DNA of 64,000 nt from Verrucomicrobiaceae bacterium (GTDB taxonomy: Bacteria > Verrucomicrobiota > Verrucomicrobiia > Verrucomicrobiales > Verrucomicrobiaceae), in contig JAIXOU010000030.1 of the NCBI GenBank assembly GCA_027486585.1, positions 39,254 through 103,253 of the forward strand, read 5' to 3'. A model generated the notes under the pieces. That model searched no databases. It saw nothing but the letters and a program-made list of their open reading frames with translations, and was not told where the DNA came from. Every line of letters begins with the position of its first letter. Position 1 is the first letter of the stretch. The position numbers and the translations under genes are program-made. Shown piece after piece: positions 51,801-60,249 of the stretch.

Positions 51801-51992
51801 CACGGCTGGCAAAGGCAGTGTCTTCTCCGCAAAGTAGAACTTGGCCAGTTCGGGATCTTCAGGCGGCAAGGGCTTACCACTGGGCTTGTTCTTTGCGTCT
51901 TCCGGGTTCACTGCCATGGCTGGATTTGCCTTCTGAGCCAAGGCTGTGGCAAGGGGAAGGACTGCGAGCGTGAATAGAATGGAGCGGATCAT
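48825..51992 (-). CDS. SGNH-like / PVC dehydrogenase / cupredoxin fusion, 1055 aa
   Basis: The ATG at 51992 opens a signal peptide (MIRSILFTLAVLPLATALAQ). Residues about 75-290 are an SGNH-like domain, but block I reads VFIGNTLFDRG (no Ser) and the last block YNGVHLED (Asn for Asp), so hydrolase activity is doubtful. About 360-720 are the PVC membrane-bound-dehydrogenase propeller (VLEDTNNDGRADTCKVWADGL, SHHALHDFVWTPDGDLIF, GDFYICDWYNP), then HEAT-like helices. The last 120 residues are a blue-copper domain (AHNLAICLPG; ICTFPGHWVIMRGVM gives Cys, His and Met ligands). No CxxCH is present, so copper apparently replaces heme as the electron carrier. Confidence 0.85.
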   Translation of the reverse strand: MIRSILFTLAVLPLATALAQKANPAMAVNPEDAKNKPSGKPLPPEDPELAKFYFAEKTLPLPAVMAAVETKLPLALKKGDHVVFIGNTLFDRGVQFPYFEAMLQKGHADLGLVIRTLAWAADEVDLMPRPENFGTLNQHLAAQEADVIFAAFGFNESFGGMEKLPEFKQRVTAFIQELKTHAYNGQTGPRIVLVSPTANEDVKGVPAATMNNARIAAYTKAMGEVAAAEKVGFANVFEPMLPAMKGLTYNGVHLEDAGYAALGEALYRATFEVSAPETSPELRAAIADKNKQFFQRYRPLNGFYYTGDRNKDYGYLDFLPAMRSFDVMVSNRDQRIWSLANGKDIKVDDSNVPEMPATKESKGANEWMTPANELAAFKVDPRFEVNLFASEEQFPEIANPIQIRFDTKGRMWVSTSQAYPHLYPGQEPADRLLVLEDTNNDGRADTCKVWADGLHIPLAFEFGDGGIYVSDEPHLTFLKDTDGNGKADFRRQVFTGFGTEDSHHALHDFVWTPDGDLIFRDAIFLHSQVETAYGPVRMDNSGWFRLRTDTQKLTVFGSYPSTNPWGVTFDDWGHHVASHPIFADAFHATNPPYPEQHPGAGKMPAYSGTCGQEFVDFDFYPQELQGGFIKARYKPTNNIEMHQWIEKDDHFEETKIGDLIFSTNLSFIPTDVKVGPRGDFYICDWYNPIKGHAQYSLRDPRRLRTSGRIWRIVPKGATLAEPPVIAGAPIPALLDLLKSPHYRWRYQAKRELHERDANEVKTALDAWVAKLDPKDKRYRHHQVEALWTYRTISSQNTDLLIQVLNCDDHLARAAATQQLRHSALPDAIEQLTKRANDDNQLVRLQAVIAASYLGTKPALDAIVGTIDKPMGDHLRYAIRTALGSEALSRHWKSEGNSKVAAFFETFAKSYKPGFGEKKKTVQETDFDKQPGVAKITINCVRERMLFDKTEFSVKAGQPVSLVFNNPDATAHNLAICLPGSVEEIGLAGNEMAKDPDGIKKDFIPVTDKILHHTKLLNPNTAETLRFTAPTKPGDYPYICTFPGHWVIMRGVMRVK

Positions 51993-52003
51993 GGCGGGTG
52001 GAA

Positions 52004-52294
52004 TCAAACGCTGAATGTGCGTCGAGTTATCCCGCAACGAATCAATAAACCGGACAGTCTTTGATTCGGCCGATCTATTGATTCCTGGTGTGAAGGCTCG
52101 CCGCGCTGGAGTCGGCGGATGAGTTCTTTGACCTCATGGGGCTTCCGAATCTCGAGGAAACTCACTTCGATGCTTGCATTTGCCGCAGAGGAGGCATCGA
52201 GAGTGCCATTTCCGAGGATGTCCCAGGTAAAATTAGCGTACCACTTCGATTGCTCCCTGTAGGCTGACTTAAAAGCTTGCTCCTTATCGGCCAC
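52004..52294 (-). CDS. hypothetical protein, 96 aa
   Basis: A small unknown protein with a GTG start at 52294. It is divergent from the ABC exporter and upstream of the SGNH/dehydrogenase gene, ending 11 bases before that gene's ATG. There is no signal peptide. IEVSFLEIRKPHEVKELIRRLQRGE is a plausible strand-helix unit. The C-terminal 25 residues are basic. Gene density and position make it possible, but no family is recognised. Confidence 0.4.
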   Translation of the reverse strand: MADKEQAFKSAYREQSKWYANFTWDILGNGTLDASSAANASIEVSFLEIRKPHEVKELIRRLQRGEPSHQESIDRPNQRLSGLLIRCGITRRTFSV

Positions 52295-52335
52295 TGCCTA
52301 TGTGATGGTTGTGTTTAAATCACTCTTTTTTCTGA

Positions 52336-54114
52336 ATGCCTGAAGCTCCTGCCACCAAAAAAATATGGGATCGAACCGCTTGGAAAGATGCGGCCTTTTT
52401 TCTTCGCTATCTAAAGCCCCATTACAACGTTTTTATACCAGCGTTGATCGCTCTCGCTGTCACGGCTGTTTTGTCGATCTGCTTCGTTTATGTTTTATCT
52501 GACTTGGCGGGTAAAGGTCTAAGTGGAACAAACGGGCCTGGATGGATGACGGAAGTTCAATTTAAAATTTGGATCTTAGTGGCCATCGTCAGCGGTCAGG
52601 CGATCATTGCTTTTTTCCGCATCATGCTGTTTGCCAAGGCTGCTGAAAGGGCGCTGGCCATGTTGAGAATGGAGATCTACAGTCGCCTGATTCGTTTGCC
52701 GATGAGTACTTTAAATAGGCACCGTGTGGGCGAGCTCGGTTCACGCCTGGCCAATGATGTGGAGTCGATGAGAGAGACCTTGGTGATGACGATCCCCATG
52801 CTGATTCGTCATAGTGTCATGCTGATCGGCTCTCTGATCCTCATCCTACAGATCTCGGTTAAATTGGCCCTGATCATGGTCGGCACCATTCCTGTCGCGA
52901 TTGTTTTGATTGCTATTTTTGGCGCTAGAATTCGTAAACTAGTGCGAAAAACACAGGACCACTTGGCTGCATCTCAGGTCATTGTGGAAGAGAGTCTGCA
53001 AAGCATCATCAGTGTGAAGGCCTTTGCCAATGAAGGGCATGAGATTGCGCGCTACAACGGCACACTTACGGACTTTCTGAAAATGGCAATTCGGGCTGCA
53101 GCACCCCGTGCAGCCTTCATCGCTTTCATCATCTTTTCTTTCAGCTTGGCCCTGATTGTGGTGCTTTGGTCGGCATTGCGGATGCTGGAGGCTGGGGAGC
53201 TAAAGGCGGCTTCGCTTTTGAGCTTTGCAGGCATGGGTGGTCTGATGGCGGCCTCGTTCGCCCAGTTTTCCGAGCTGATCACGCAATTGCAAAAAACCCT
53301 GGGTGCTACAGATCGCGTGCGTGAGATCCTCAGCGAGCCCATTGAGCCTGAAGTTGCCCAGATTGAGATGCGTCGTTTCAAAGGCGAGATCGACATGGAA
53401 AACATTGGTTTCTCTTATCCAAGCCGACCTGAGGCATCTGTCCTGCGTGAATTTTCACTGAAAGCCAAGGCGGGTCAGCGCATCGCCCTCGTGGGGCCGA
53501 GTGGCTCAGGTAAAACCACAACCGTTTCTTTGCTTTATCGATTTTATGAACCAACGACGGGTGAGATCCGCATTGACGGTCAACCTACTCGCGACATGCC
53601 TCTGCCTTTGCTGAGGAGAAATCTGGCTCTTGTTCCCCAGGAGGTTCTTCTCTTTGGCGGCAGCATCCGAGAAAACATCGCCTACGGGAAGCCCGAGGCG
53701 ACAGAGGCCGAAATCGTGGCTGCGGCTCAGCAAGCCAATGCGCATCTTTTTATCGAAACACTGCCCGAAGGCTACAATACCCTTGTGGGTGAGCGGGGTA
53801 CGCAGCTTTCGGGTGGTCAGCGCCAGCGTATCGCCATCGCGCGGGCAATCCTAGCAGATCCGGCCATTTTAATCCTGGATGAGGCCACGAGCAGCCTAGA
53901 TGCTGAAAGTGAGCGGTTGGTGCAGGATGCGCTGGATAAGCTCATGGAAAACCGCACGAGTATCATCATTGCCCATCGTCTCTCCACGGTGCGTCGCTGC
54001 GATCAGATCCTTGTTTTATCAGGAGGTACCATTGTCGAGCGTGGGACTCATGACGAACTGCTGGGCAAGGAAGGCAGCCTTTATGGCACCTTGGCGCGTT
54101 TACAGTTGGAATAA
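52336..54114 (+). CDS. MsbA-like ABC exporter (fused membrane and ATPase domains)
   Basis: A 592-residue half-transporter: six membrane segments in residues about 25-315, then an ATPase domain with Walker A GPSGSGKTT (near 393), Q-loop LVPQEVLLFGG, ABC signature LSGGQRQRIAIARA, Walker B ILILDEATSSLD and switch IIAHRLS. It works as a homodimer in the inner membrane. Closest in general form to lipid A/multidrug exporters; the substrate cannot be told from the sequence. Base composition is somewhat less GC-rich than the minus-strand cluster. A thioredoxin gene follows 47 bases later. Confidence 0.92.
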   Translation: MPEAPATKKIWDRTAWKDAAFFLRYLKPHYNVFIPALIALAVTAVLSICFVYVLSDLAGKGLSGTNGPGWMTEVQFKIWILVAIVSGQAIIAFFRIMLFAKAAERALAMLRMEIYSRLIRLPMSTLNRHRVGELGSRLANDVESMRETLVMTIPMLIRHSVMLIGSLILILQISVKLALIMVGTIPVAIVLIAIFGARIRKLVRKTQDHLAASQVIVEESLQSIISVKAFANEGHEIARYNGTLTDFLKMAIRAAAPRAAFIAFIIFSFSLALIVVLWSALRMLEAGELKAASLLSFAGMGGLMAASFAQFSELITQLQKTLGATDRVREILSEPIEPEVAQIEMRRFKGEIDMENIGFSYPSRPEASVLREFSLKAKAGQRIALVGPSGSGKTTTVSLLYRFYEPTTGEIRIDGQPTRDMPLPLLRRNLALVPQEVLLFGGSIRENIAYGKPEATEAEIVAAAQQANAHLFIETLPEGYNTLVGERGTQLSGGQRQRIAIARAILADPAILILDEATSSLDAESERLVQDALDKLMENRTSIIIAHRLSTVRRCDQILVLSGGTIVERGTHDELLGKEGSLYGTLARLQLE

Positions 54115-54161
54115 AATTCATCAAGCTACGTCTTATTCATGTCACAGACAAACACACCCCT

Positions 54162-54581
54162 ATGAAAAAACTCATCACCCTCCTTGCCGCCGCCATCATG
54201 CTGCCAGCTTTTGCTAGCGACTTCCCCTCCGGCAGTCCTAAATTTGGCACTAACTATGAGACTGCCCTAGCTACGGCTAAAAAAGAAGGCAAACCCATCA
54301 TTCTCGTCTTTTCTGCTACCTGGTGCCCGCCTTGCCAGAGCATGAAAAAGGCTGTCTATCCCAGTGCTGAAGTTAAACCCCTGCATGACAAGTTTGTCTG
54401 GGCTTACCTCGACGTTGATGACACAGAAAACGCTAAGGCTGCCAGCAAATATGGTGTCGAAGGTATTCCTCACGTTCAGTTCCTGAGCAGTGAAGGAAAA
54501 AACATTGATAAAGTGGTCGGCGGGCTGCCTCCTGCCGAATTTGCAGCGACTCTGAGTAAAGTGCTAAAAGAGGCCAAATAA
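54162..54581 (+). CDS. exported thioredoxin-fold protein, 139 aa
   Basis: It has a signal peptide (MKKLITLLAAAIMLPAFAS), then a thioredoxin fold with FSATWCPPCQSMKK (Cys55 and Cys58), KYGVEGIPHVQF containing the cis-Pro, and a final helix. Probably a periplasmic thiol-disulfide protein that could keep the Cys residues of c-type cytochromes reduced for heme attachment; that role is inference. A strong terminator follows at 54606. Confidence 0.88.
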   Translation: MKKLITLLAAAIMLPAFASDFPSGSPKFGTNYETALATAKKEGKPIILVFSATWCPPCQSMKKAVYPSAEVKPLHDKFVWAYLDVDDTENAKAASKYGVEGIPHVQFLSSEGKNIDKVVGGLPPAEFAATLSKVLKEAK

Positions 54582-54605
54582 TCCGATTTCACCTCAATTA
54601 ACTAG

Positions 54606-54638
54606 CGGCTGTGAGATTTTCTCACAGCCGTTTTCTTT
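54606..54638 (+). terminator. Rho-independent terminator after thioredoxin gene
   Basis: A perfect 11-bp stem (CGGCTGTGAGA / TCTCACAGCCG) with a TTT loop at 54606-54630, followed by TTTTCTTT. It ends the ABC exporter-thioredoxin transcript just before the convergent DUF58 gene. Confidence 0.9.
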
Positions 54639-54643
54639 GCTAG

Positions 54644-55552
54644 TCATGCACTCGCCAAGGCGGTGCCGCGATTGAGGAGGTCGAGGAAGCGTTGCTCGAA
54701 GGGTTCCTCGCTGCCGCATTGCATGAAGTCGATGCGGTGGCCTGCACACTCTCGGGATAGTTCGTCGCAAAAGGCGTCGAAGGCGTCGGTGTAACGCTGC
54801 ACGTCTTTGCGGGTCAGCCAGAAACGGCGGCGTTCGCCCGTCTCAACTTCATCCAGTTCGACCTCGCCTTCCAGTAGCGGTTGGCGCTCTTCGGGGTGCA
54901 GGATTTGCAGGAAATGACACTCGCCTGGCCAAGTGGCAGCCAGTTTGACGGATTCGCGAGCAGTAGAGACATCGCGACCAAAGAAGTCGGAGATGACAAA
55001 GATGACGCCATAGCGCTGACGGGTCGGATGAAAGTCGGCAAAGCTACGGGTTAGATCTGTCAGGCCTCCGAACTTTAACTTCGTGGCAGCTTGGATGATT
55101 TTTTCAATGTTCCCCTGACCCCGCAGTGGTGGTAGCTCCTGATGCACGGTATCTCCAAGGCTGTAAAGGCTGACACGTTGATGCGCGGCAAGTCCTAGAT
55201 AGGCCAGTGCGACGGCGAAGCGCAGAGCTTGTTTCCGCTTATCGTCATGAGGAGCAGACATGGAGCCACTGGTATCGATGAGGATGTGCAGATTCAGCTC
55301 CTGCGTCTCTTCATAGAGGCGAACAAACAGTTTGTCTAAACGTGCATAGAGTCGCCAGTCGATAGCGCGGTAGTCTTCTCTCGGCGTGTAGTGGCGGTAA
55401 TCCTTGAACTCACGGGTGAAGCCTGTGGCGGGGGTGGACTGTGAACCCCGGCGTGTCAGTGCACGGCGCTTTCTCAGCCTCACGGCCAAAGAACGCAGCC
55501 TGTCGAGAAAGGCTGCGTCAAAGAGATCTTCGCGTGCGAGGGGAGAGTCCAT
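54644..55552 (-). CDS. DUF58 domain protein with von Willebrand A-like fold, 302 aa
   Basis: The start is the ATG at 55552; a TTG precedes it. DUF58 signature: EFKDYRHYTPREDYRAIDWRLYAR (about 50-72), then a von Willebrand A-like domain with the MIDAS motif DTSGSMS (about 94-100) and VIFVISDFFGRD. DUF58 genes often neighbour MoxR ATPases and act in assembly of exported complexes or metalloenzymes; no MoxR gene is visible here. It follows the cytochrome-ending dehydrogenase gene by about 55 bases, so a part in assembling that protein is possible. Confidence 0.88.
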   Translation of the reverse strand: MDSPLAREDLFDAAFLDRLRSLAVRLRKRRALTRRGSQSTPATGFTREFKDYRHYTPREDYRAIDWRLYARLDKLFVRLYEETQELNLHILIDTSGSMSAPHDDKRKQALRFAVALAYLGLAAHQRVSLYSLGDTVHQELPPLRGQGNIEKIIQAATKLKFGGLTDLTRSFADFHPTRQRYGVIFVISDFFGRDVSTARESVKLAATWPGECHFLQILHPEERQPLLEGEVELDEVETGERRRFWLTRKDVQRYTDAFDAFCDELSRECAGHRIDFMQCGSEEPFEQRFLDLLNRGTALASA

Positions 55553-55606
55553 CAACGCTGCAAGGATGGAAGGGCAAGCGTAGGATGCAACAGTGGACCT
55601 GACCTA

Positions 55607-58336
55607 TTACTCAGCCTGTCGGAGATAAGCCACGATGTCTGCCACGTCTTGAGCGGACATGCCGAGCATGGTGGCGCTCATCATGAGAGAGCGATCCATT
55701 TTCTTTTTGCTGGCGATGCGCTCTTTCGGCACGAATTGCGTTTGGCCGCCCATGCTGCGGACGATCAGGATGTCGCCTTCAGCTAGGATCATGCCGTGGA
55801 TTTTAATGCCGTCTTTGGTGACGATCTCCATGCCGTCAAAGCCATGGGCGATGTCTTTGCTCGGCTCAATCAAGGCCTGGGCGATGATGTCGGTCGGTTG
55901 ACTGATGCCCCAACCTTGAAGGTTCGGACCAAACTCGACGCCTTGATTGTTCAGTTGATGGCACATGACGCAGCGGACTACGAGGGACGAGCCTTGTTTC
56001 GCATCGCCTTTGAGTTTCAGCACCTCTTCGAGCTTGATGTTGCTGGGTATGGCTGGCGGAGTCTCGATGGTGATGAGCTTGGCGGATGTCGGGTCAAAGA
56101 TGCCTTGGTTTTTCAGCTCGGTGGTGATGCCGTAGCTGGCCCAGTCGTTGGTGCTGCGATTGATCAGCCACCACATGGCGTCGGCATGGATCGGGGCCTC
56201 TTTGTCTTTCGCCACAGCCAGCATGGCCTGCGCGGCGCTGGCATCTGAGGTGAAGGCTAGGGTATCGAGCGCGAGTTTTCGCTCGATCTGGGTGAGCTTG
56301 GCGCTGGAAGCACGTTTTTGAAGATCTGCCACGGCAGCAGCTGGATGAAGTCTCCAGGTTAGGCGGGCGAAGCTCTCTGACCATTCGAGGGCGTCGCCAT
56401 CCATGATTTTTTTCAGGGCTGCCCAGACATCGGCTTCCTTGCCGCTGCAACCAATGCCGAAGGCTTCCAGGTAAGAGCGGTCTTTGCCATCATAGCGTTT
56501 GGCCAGCTCGATCAGCATGTTTTTGCTTTGAGCAAAAGGAACATCACGCATGGCTACGGCGACTTCACGGCGCACAGGTGGGGATTCATCATGGGCCATG
56601 GTGCTTAGCAGATCCAGCACATCGCTGTGTGCGGCACGCAGAGCGCGCAGGGCCACGAGGCGCTGTGTGGCATTCTCTGATTCTAACCAAACACGGACAC
56701 TTTGGGTGCCTTCTTCTCCTAACTGGGCCAGCAGCCAAACGGCACGCGCAGCCACCATGGGATTGGCGTCATTCATCACGGCAGCCACGGCTCGGCGTAC
56801 AGAGGCTCCCTTTTCCTTGAGCTTGGTGAAGGCCACATGGCGCACATTGTTCGCGGGTGATTTCAGGGCAATGATCTGGGCTTCGACACTGTCCATTTTT
56901 AGGTCACTGACGGAGCTTTTGAAGCCTTTGGGTGCGATCCGATAAATGGTGCCGCTACAGGTCTCATCGGTGTCTTGATGGCCACCAGTGCGTTTATCGA
57001 ACCAGTCGCTGATGTAGATCGCACCATCGGTGCCGACGCAGACATCGCTCGGACGGAAGAGCGTGTGACGCTCATCGGACAGATTATTGGCGCCGCCGAC
57101 GAAGTCGCTGCCTTTGAAGACGCCGGTTGTGTTGGTGGTGCAGAAATCAAAACGCTCCAGTTTCATGCCTGCGCCATCGGGCTTTGGCAGGTAGCCATAG
57201 ACGACATTGCGTCCGGTCTCGCAGCTGAGTAGCAGTCCATTCCATTTGGCATCCAGTGCCCCATTTTCATAGAAACACATGCCAGTCGGGGCACCGCCGC
57301 CATAGACATCTCCAGCAGGGATGCTGCCTGGATCATCCTGACGCCACTCGGCCACGGGGATGCTCTGACCCGAGCGCTTGTCGGCGCGCCACTGGCGTTT
57401 GCCATCTGGAGAAAAGAAACCAAAGCTGCCACCTTCGATCAAATGACTGACGCGGCACGCTGGCGGATCGTCATTGTCATTGAGAAACATGTCACCAAGC
57501 GAGTTGCGCACGCCTTCATAGCTGTTGCGGTAGTTGTGGCCGAGGATGCGTGCATTGTGACCGGAGGGGTCGATGCTGGCGGTGAAGCCGCCCACATAGA
57601 CATGGCCGTCGTCGCTCTTTTCACCTGTGTAATCATTGTTCAGATAACCGCCGCCGATACGGAAGGTGTTGCCGCTTTTGTCGCTGAACTTGGCGCCGCA
57701 GTTACCATTGCTGAAATACCAACGGCCATCTGGTCCAGCATAGACGCTGTGCAGGCTGTGATCATGCTGAGGCTTTTCAAAGCCTGTCAGTAGCACCTCG
57801 CGGCGGTCCACGGCTGGATCGAATTTCAGGTCACGATTCACATCCGTGTACATGATCAGATTTGGCGTATTCGACACCAGTACCACGTTGTCAAAAACGG
57901 CCACTCCGAGTGGACACTCCAGCTCTTTTTCACGGACGAAAACATGGGACGAGTCCGCTTTGCCATCGCCATCGGTGTCTTGCAGCACGCGGATGGCATC
58001 TCCGTCACGGCTGCGGCCGCTGTGACGGCGGTAATTTACTCCTTCAGCCACCCAGATACGGCCTGCGGCGTCCACATCCATATTGGAGGGATTGAAGAGC
58101 ATTGGCGAAGTGGCCCAAACGCTGATTTCTAGTCCTTCGGGGATTTTGAACATGCTCGTATCCAGGTGCTCGGGCTTCACCTGCGTCGCATCAAAGGCCG
58201 GTGTCTTTGGGTCAGGGGTAAAGGCGGCCTCTCCTGAAACGAACTCCTTGCCTTTTTTTGGCTTGTCTGGTTTGGCTGCAGCTAAAGGAGCAGTGAGCGC
58301 AGCGAGTATGGCAAGGGTGGTAAAAGGGCGCAGCAT
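55607..58336 (-). CDS. PVC dehydrogenase / HEAT / cytochrome c protein, 909 aa
   Basis: The ATG at 58336 starts a signal peptide (MLRPFTTLAILAALTAPLAAA). Residues about 60-470 are the PVC membrane-bound-dehydrogenase propeller (VLQDTDGDGKADSSHVFV, QHDHSLHSVYAGPDGRWYF, PSDVCVGTDGAIYISDWFD). HEAT repeats follow (about 490-700), and a c-type heme domain carries CVMCH (789-793). It aligns along its length with the C-terminal two thirds of the 34214 protein but lacks the ThuA and carbohydrate-binding domains. Probably a periplasmic sugar or alcohol oxidoreductase; the cofactor of the propeller is not evident. Confidence 0.88.
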   Translation of the reverse strand: MLRPFTTLAILAALTAPLAAAKPDKPKKGKEFVSGEAAFTPDPKTPAFDATQVKPEHLDTSMFKIPEGLEISVWATSPMLFNPSNMDVDAAGRIWVAEGVNYRRHSGRSRDGDAIRVLQDTDGDGKADSSHVFVREKELECPLGVAVFDNVVLVSNTPNLIMYTDVNRDLKFDPAVDRREVLLTGFEKPQHDHSLHSVYAGPDGRWYFSNGNCGAKFSDKSGNTFRIGGGYLNNDYTGEKSDDGHVYVGGFTASIDPSGHNARILGHNYRNSYEGVRNSLGDMFLNDNDDPPACRVSHLIEGGSFGFFSPDGKRQWRADKRSGQSIPVAEWRQDDPGSIPAGDVYGGGAPTGMCFYENGALDAKWNGLLLSCETGRNVVYGYLPKPDGAGMKLERFDFCTTNTTGVFKGSDFVGGANNLSDERHTLFRPSDVCVGTDGAIYISDWFDKRTGGHQDTDETCSGTIYRIAPKGFKSSVSDLKMDSVEAQIIALKSPANNVRHVAFTKLKEKGASVRRAVAAVMNDANPMVAARAVWLLAQLGEEGTQSVRVWLESENATQRLVALRALRAAHSDVLDLLSTMAHDESPPVRREVAVAMRDVPFAQSKNMLIELAKRYDGKDRSYLEAFGIGCSGKEADVWAALKKIMDGDALEWSESFARLTWRLHPAAAVADLQKRASSAKLTQIERKLALDTLAFTSDASAAQAMLAVAKDKEAPIHADAMWWLINRSTNDWASYGITTELKNQGIFDPTSAKLITIETPPAIPSNIKLEEVLKLKGDAKQGSSLVVRCVMCHQLNNQGVEFGPNLQGWGISQPTDIIAQALIEPSKDIAHGFDGMEIVTKDGIKIHGMILAEGDILIVRSMGGQTQFVPKERIASKKKMDRSLMMSATMLGMSAQDVADIVAYLRQAE

Positions 58337-58424
58337 GGGGCAGGGAGAATGAAGGGCGGACAACAACGAGCAAGGTGATTGTGATCTTGCTGAACAGATG
58401 CTTTCAAAACCAACATCTTTCTCA

Positions 58425-58443
58425 TTCTGGTAAATGAGCCTAC
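58425..58443. repeat. solo half-copy of repeat family E
   Basis: TTCTGGTAAATGAGCCTAC resembles the right arm of the palindrome at 46495-46547 (TTCTAGCGAACGAGCCTAC). The second arm is absent. It lies between the dehydrogenase start and the cyclophilin terminator. Confidence 0.5.
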
Positions 58444-58449
58444 GGGCAG

Positions 58450-58479
58450 AAAAAACCGACCTGCGTTTCCACAGATCGG
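58450..58479 (-). terminator. Rho-independent terminator after cyclophilin gene
   Basis: On the minus strand CCGATCTGTG - GAAA - CGCAGGTCGG forms a 10-bp stem with two G-U pairs and a GAAA tetraloop, followed by six T. It lies 28 bases beyond the cyclophilin stop. Confidence 0.88.
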
Positions 58480-58507
58480 CTGAATTTGAAGAGAACAGTC
58501 GAAGCGA

Positions 58508-59104
58508 TTATTCGCTGACCTTAGCGCTCGTGATGGTGATTGGGTCCACAGGGACGTCACCGTGAGGGCCTTTGCGGGTCGTCGGCACAGCGACGATGGC
58601 GTCAACGATGTCCATACCCTTGGTCACTTTACCAAAGACCGCATAACCAAAGCCGTCAAAGCTAGGGTAGTCGAGGTTGGCGTTGTCCTTCACATTGATG
58701 AAGAATTGGCTGGTCGCGCTGTTTGGATCGCTGGTGCGGGCCATGGCGAGAGTGCCACGGTCGTTCTTGAGGCCGTTTTTGGACTCGATAGCAATCGGTG
58801 CACTAGGCTGTTTTTGCTGCATGTCTGGGGTGAAACCACCGCCTTGAACCATGAATCCAGGGATCACACGGTGAAAGATCAGGCCATCATAGAAACCTTT
58901 CTTCGCATAGCTCACGAAGTTGGCGACGGAGATGGGGGCTTTGGCAGCATCGAGTTCGATTTCGATTGCGCCTTTGCTGGTTTCGAGGGTTACTTTAACG
59001 GGTTTTGCTTCACTCACGGCTGGGGTCTCCTGGGCTTGGTTAAATCCGGTCAGACCTGCAAGCGTGAGAACGATGGCAGCCAGAGTCGGTAATGGTTTTT
59101 TCAT
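58508..59104 (-). CDS. exported cyclophilin-type peptidyl-prolyl isomerase, 198 aa
   Basis: The ATG at 59104 opens a signal peptide ([20 protein letters not shown]); the longer frame to 59164 is not needed. The cyclophilin core follows: [44 protein letters not shown] (catalytic Arg in FHRVIPGFM), LAMART and [10 protein letters not shown], then [15 protein letters not shown]. It is the short bacterial type that folds exported proteins in the periplasm. Single-gene transcript with its own terminator. Confidence 0.93.
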   Translation of the reverse strand: MKKPLPTLAAIVLTLAGLTGFNQAQETPAVSEAKPVKVTLETSKGAIEIELDAAKAPISVANFVSYAKKGFYDGLIFHRVIPGFMVQGGGFTPDMQQKQPSAPIAIESKNGLKNDRGTLAMARTSDPNSATSQFFINVKDNANLDYPSFDGFGYAVFGKVTKGMDIVDAIVAVPTTRKGPHGDVPVDPITITSAKVSE

Positions 59105-59267
59105 GTCGGGTTTAGGGGTTGGTCTAGCAAACAAGGCAAGGCATCGCCCTTTTGCAACTTTCATTCTACGCGCATCTGGCGCGGATCAGATCAGCTTTAT
59201 TCATCAAATGCTGATGCATCTGGAATTACGGTTGTCCAAAAGGTATTCAGGTGGTTGATCTCCACCG

Positions 59268-60059
59268 ATGTTCTTCGATACTCACACCCATCTGGGAAGT
59301 CATAAATTTGACTCGGATCTGCCCGAGATTCTGGCCCGTGCCCGTGAAGCTGGGGTGACGGAAATGATGATGCCTGCGACGGATCTGGAGAATGCACGCA
59401 AATGCTTACAGATTGCTGAAAAAGAGCCTGATGTGCGAGTGGCCGTGGGGGTGCATCCCTGTGATGTCGATACGGTGTCCGGTGCGGATTGGATCCAAGA
59501 ACTGCGCTCACTGGCCAGCCATCCAAAGGTGGCGGCCATCGGCGAGATCGGGCTGGATTACTTCCATGCGCCTCCGGCTGGTTTTGATCAGGTCAGTTGG
59601 CGTGCGCATCAGGCGCATTGCCTGCGGTTACAGCTGGATCTGGCCTGCGAATTGGGGCTGAACGCTGTCATTCATAATCGTGAAAGCTGGGACGATCTGG
59701 TGGCGATAGTGACGCCTTATTCAGGGCGGTTGCGGGCTGTTTTTCACTGCTACACAGGCACGCTGGAGCAGGCTCAGCCGTTACTGGAGTTGGGCCATTT
59801 GATTTCATTCACAGGCATTGTGAGTTTTAAAAACCCAGGTCCGGCAGGCGAAACGGCAAGACTTGCTCCAGCCGGAGCTTTTATGATCGAGACCGATGCG
59901 CCTTATTTAGCGCCAGTGCCACATCGTGGTCAGCGTTGTGAGCCAGCTTATGTCGCGGATACCGCTCGTGCCATTGCCGCCATGCGTGGTCAGGATGTCG
60001 CTGAAGTGGCTCGGTCTACCCGTGAGACAGCGTTGAATTTCTTCCGTGGATTTGCCTAA
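59268..60059 (+). CDS. tatD: TatD-family metal-dependent deoxyribonuclease/hydrolase
   Basis: A 263-residue TIM-barrel hydrolase with all usual metal ligands: DTHTHLG (His6, His8 region), GEIGLDYF (Glu), AVIHNR (His), FHCYTG (His) and ETDAPYL (Asp). The length is typical. TatD proteins act as 3'-5' exonucleases or related quality-control hydrolases in the cytoplasm. It is divergent from the cyclophilin gene. A weak hairpin follows at 60069. Confidence 0.9.
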   Translation: MFFDTHTHLGSHKFDSDLPEILARAREAGVTEMMMPATDLENARKCLQIAEKEPDVRVAVGVHPCDVDTVSGADWIQELRSLASHPKVAAIGEIGLDYFHAPPAGFDQVSWRAHQAHCLRLQLDLACELGLNAVIHNRESWDDLVAIVTPYSGRLRAVFHCYTGTLEQAQPLLELGHLISFTGIVSFKNPGPAGETARLAPAGAFMIETDAPYLAPVPHRGQRCEPAYVADTARAIAAMRGQDVAEVARSTRETALNFFRGFA

Positions 60060-60068
60060 AATAAATGA

Positions 60069-60103
60069 GGCTGAGCGGCTCCCGACCACTCAGCCCCTTA
60101 TTT
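60069..60103 (+). terminator. possible terminator after TatD gene
   Basis: GGCTGAG (60069-60075) pairs with CTCAGCC (60089-60095) and can extend by two pairs past one mismatch. CCTTATTT follows. The T-tract is interrupted, so termination may be inefficient. No gene or further structure is seen from here to 60249. Confidence 0.5.
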
Positions 60104-60249
60104 AGCATCAACTGCGACGCTTGCCTGTGCTCCCACAAGGGCGTCTGACAACCAATCACTCTCAAAACCAGCTGGGCGAGATCACTCTCGCATTCACTGT
60201 ATGGTGTCTTAGTGGGGGCAGGTTCAGACTTGTTGAAAAATAATTGATT

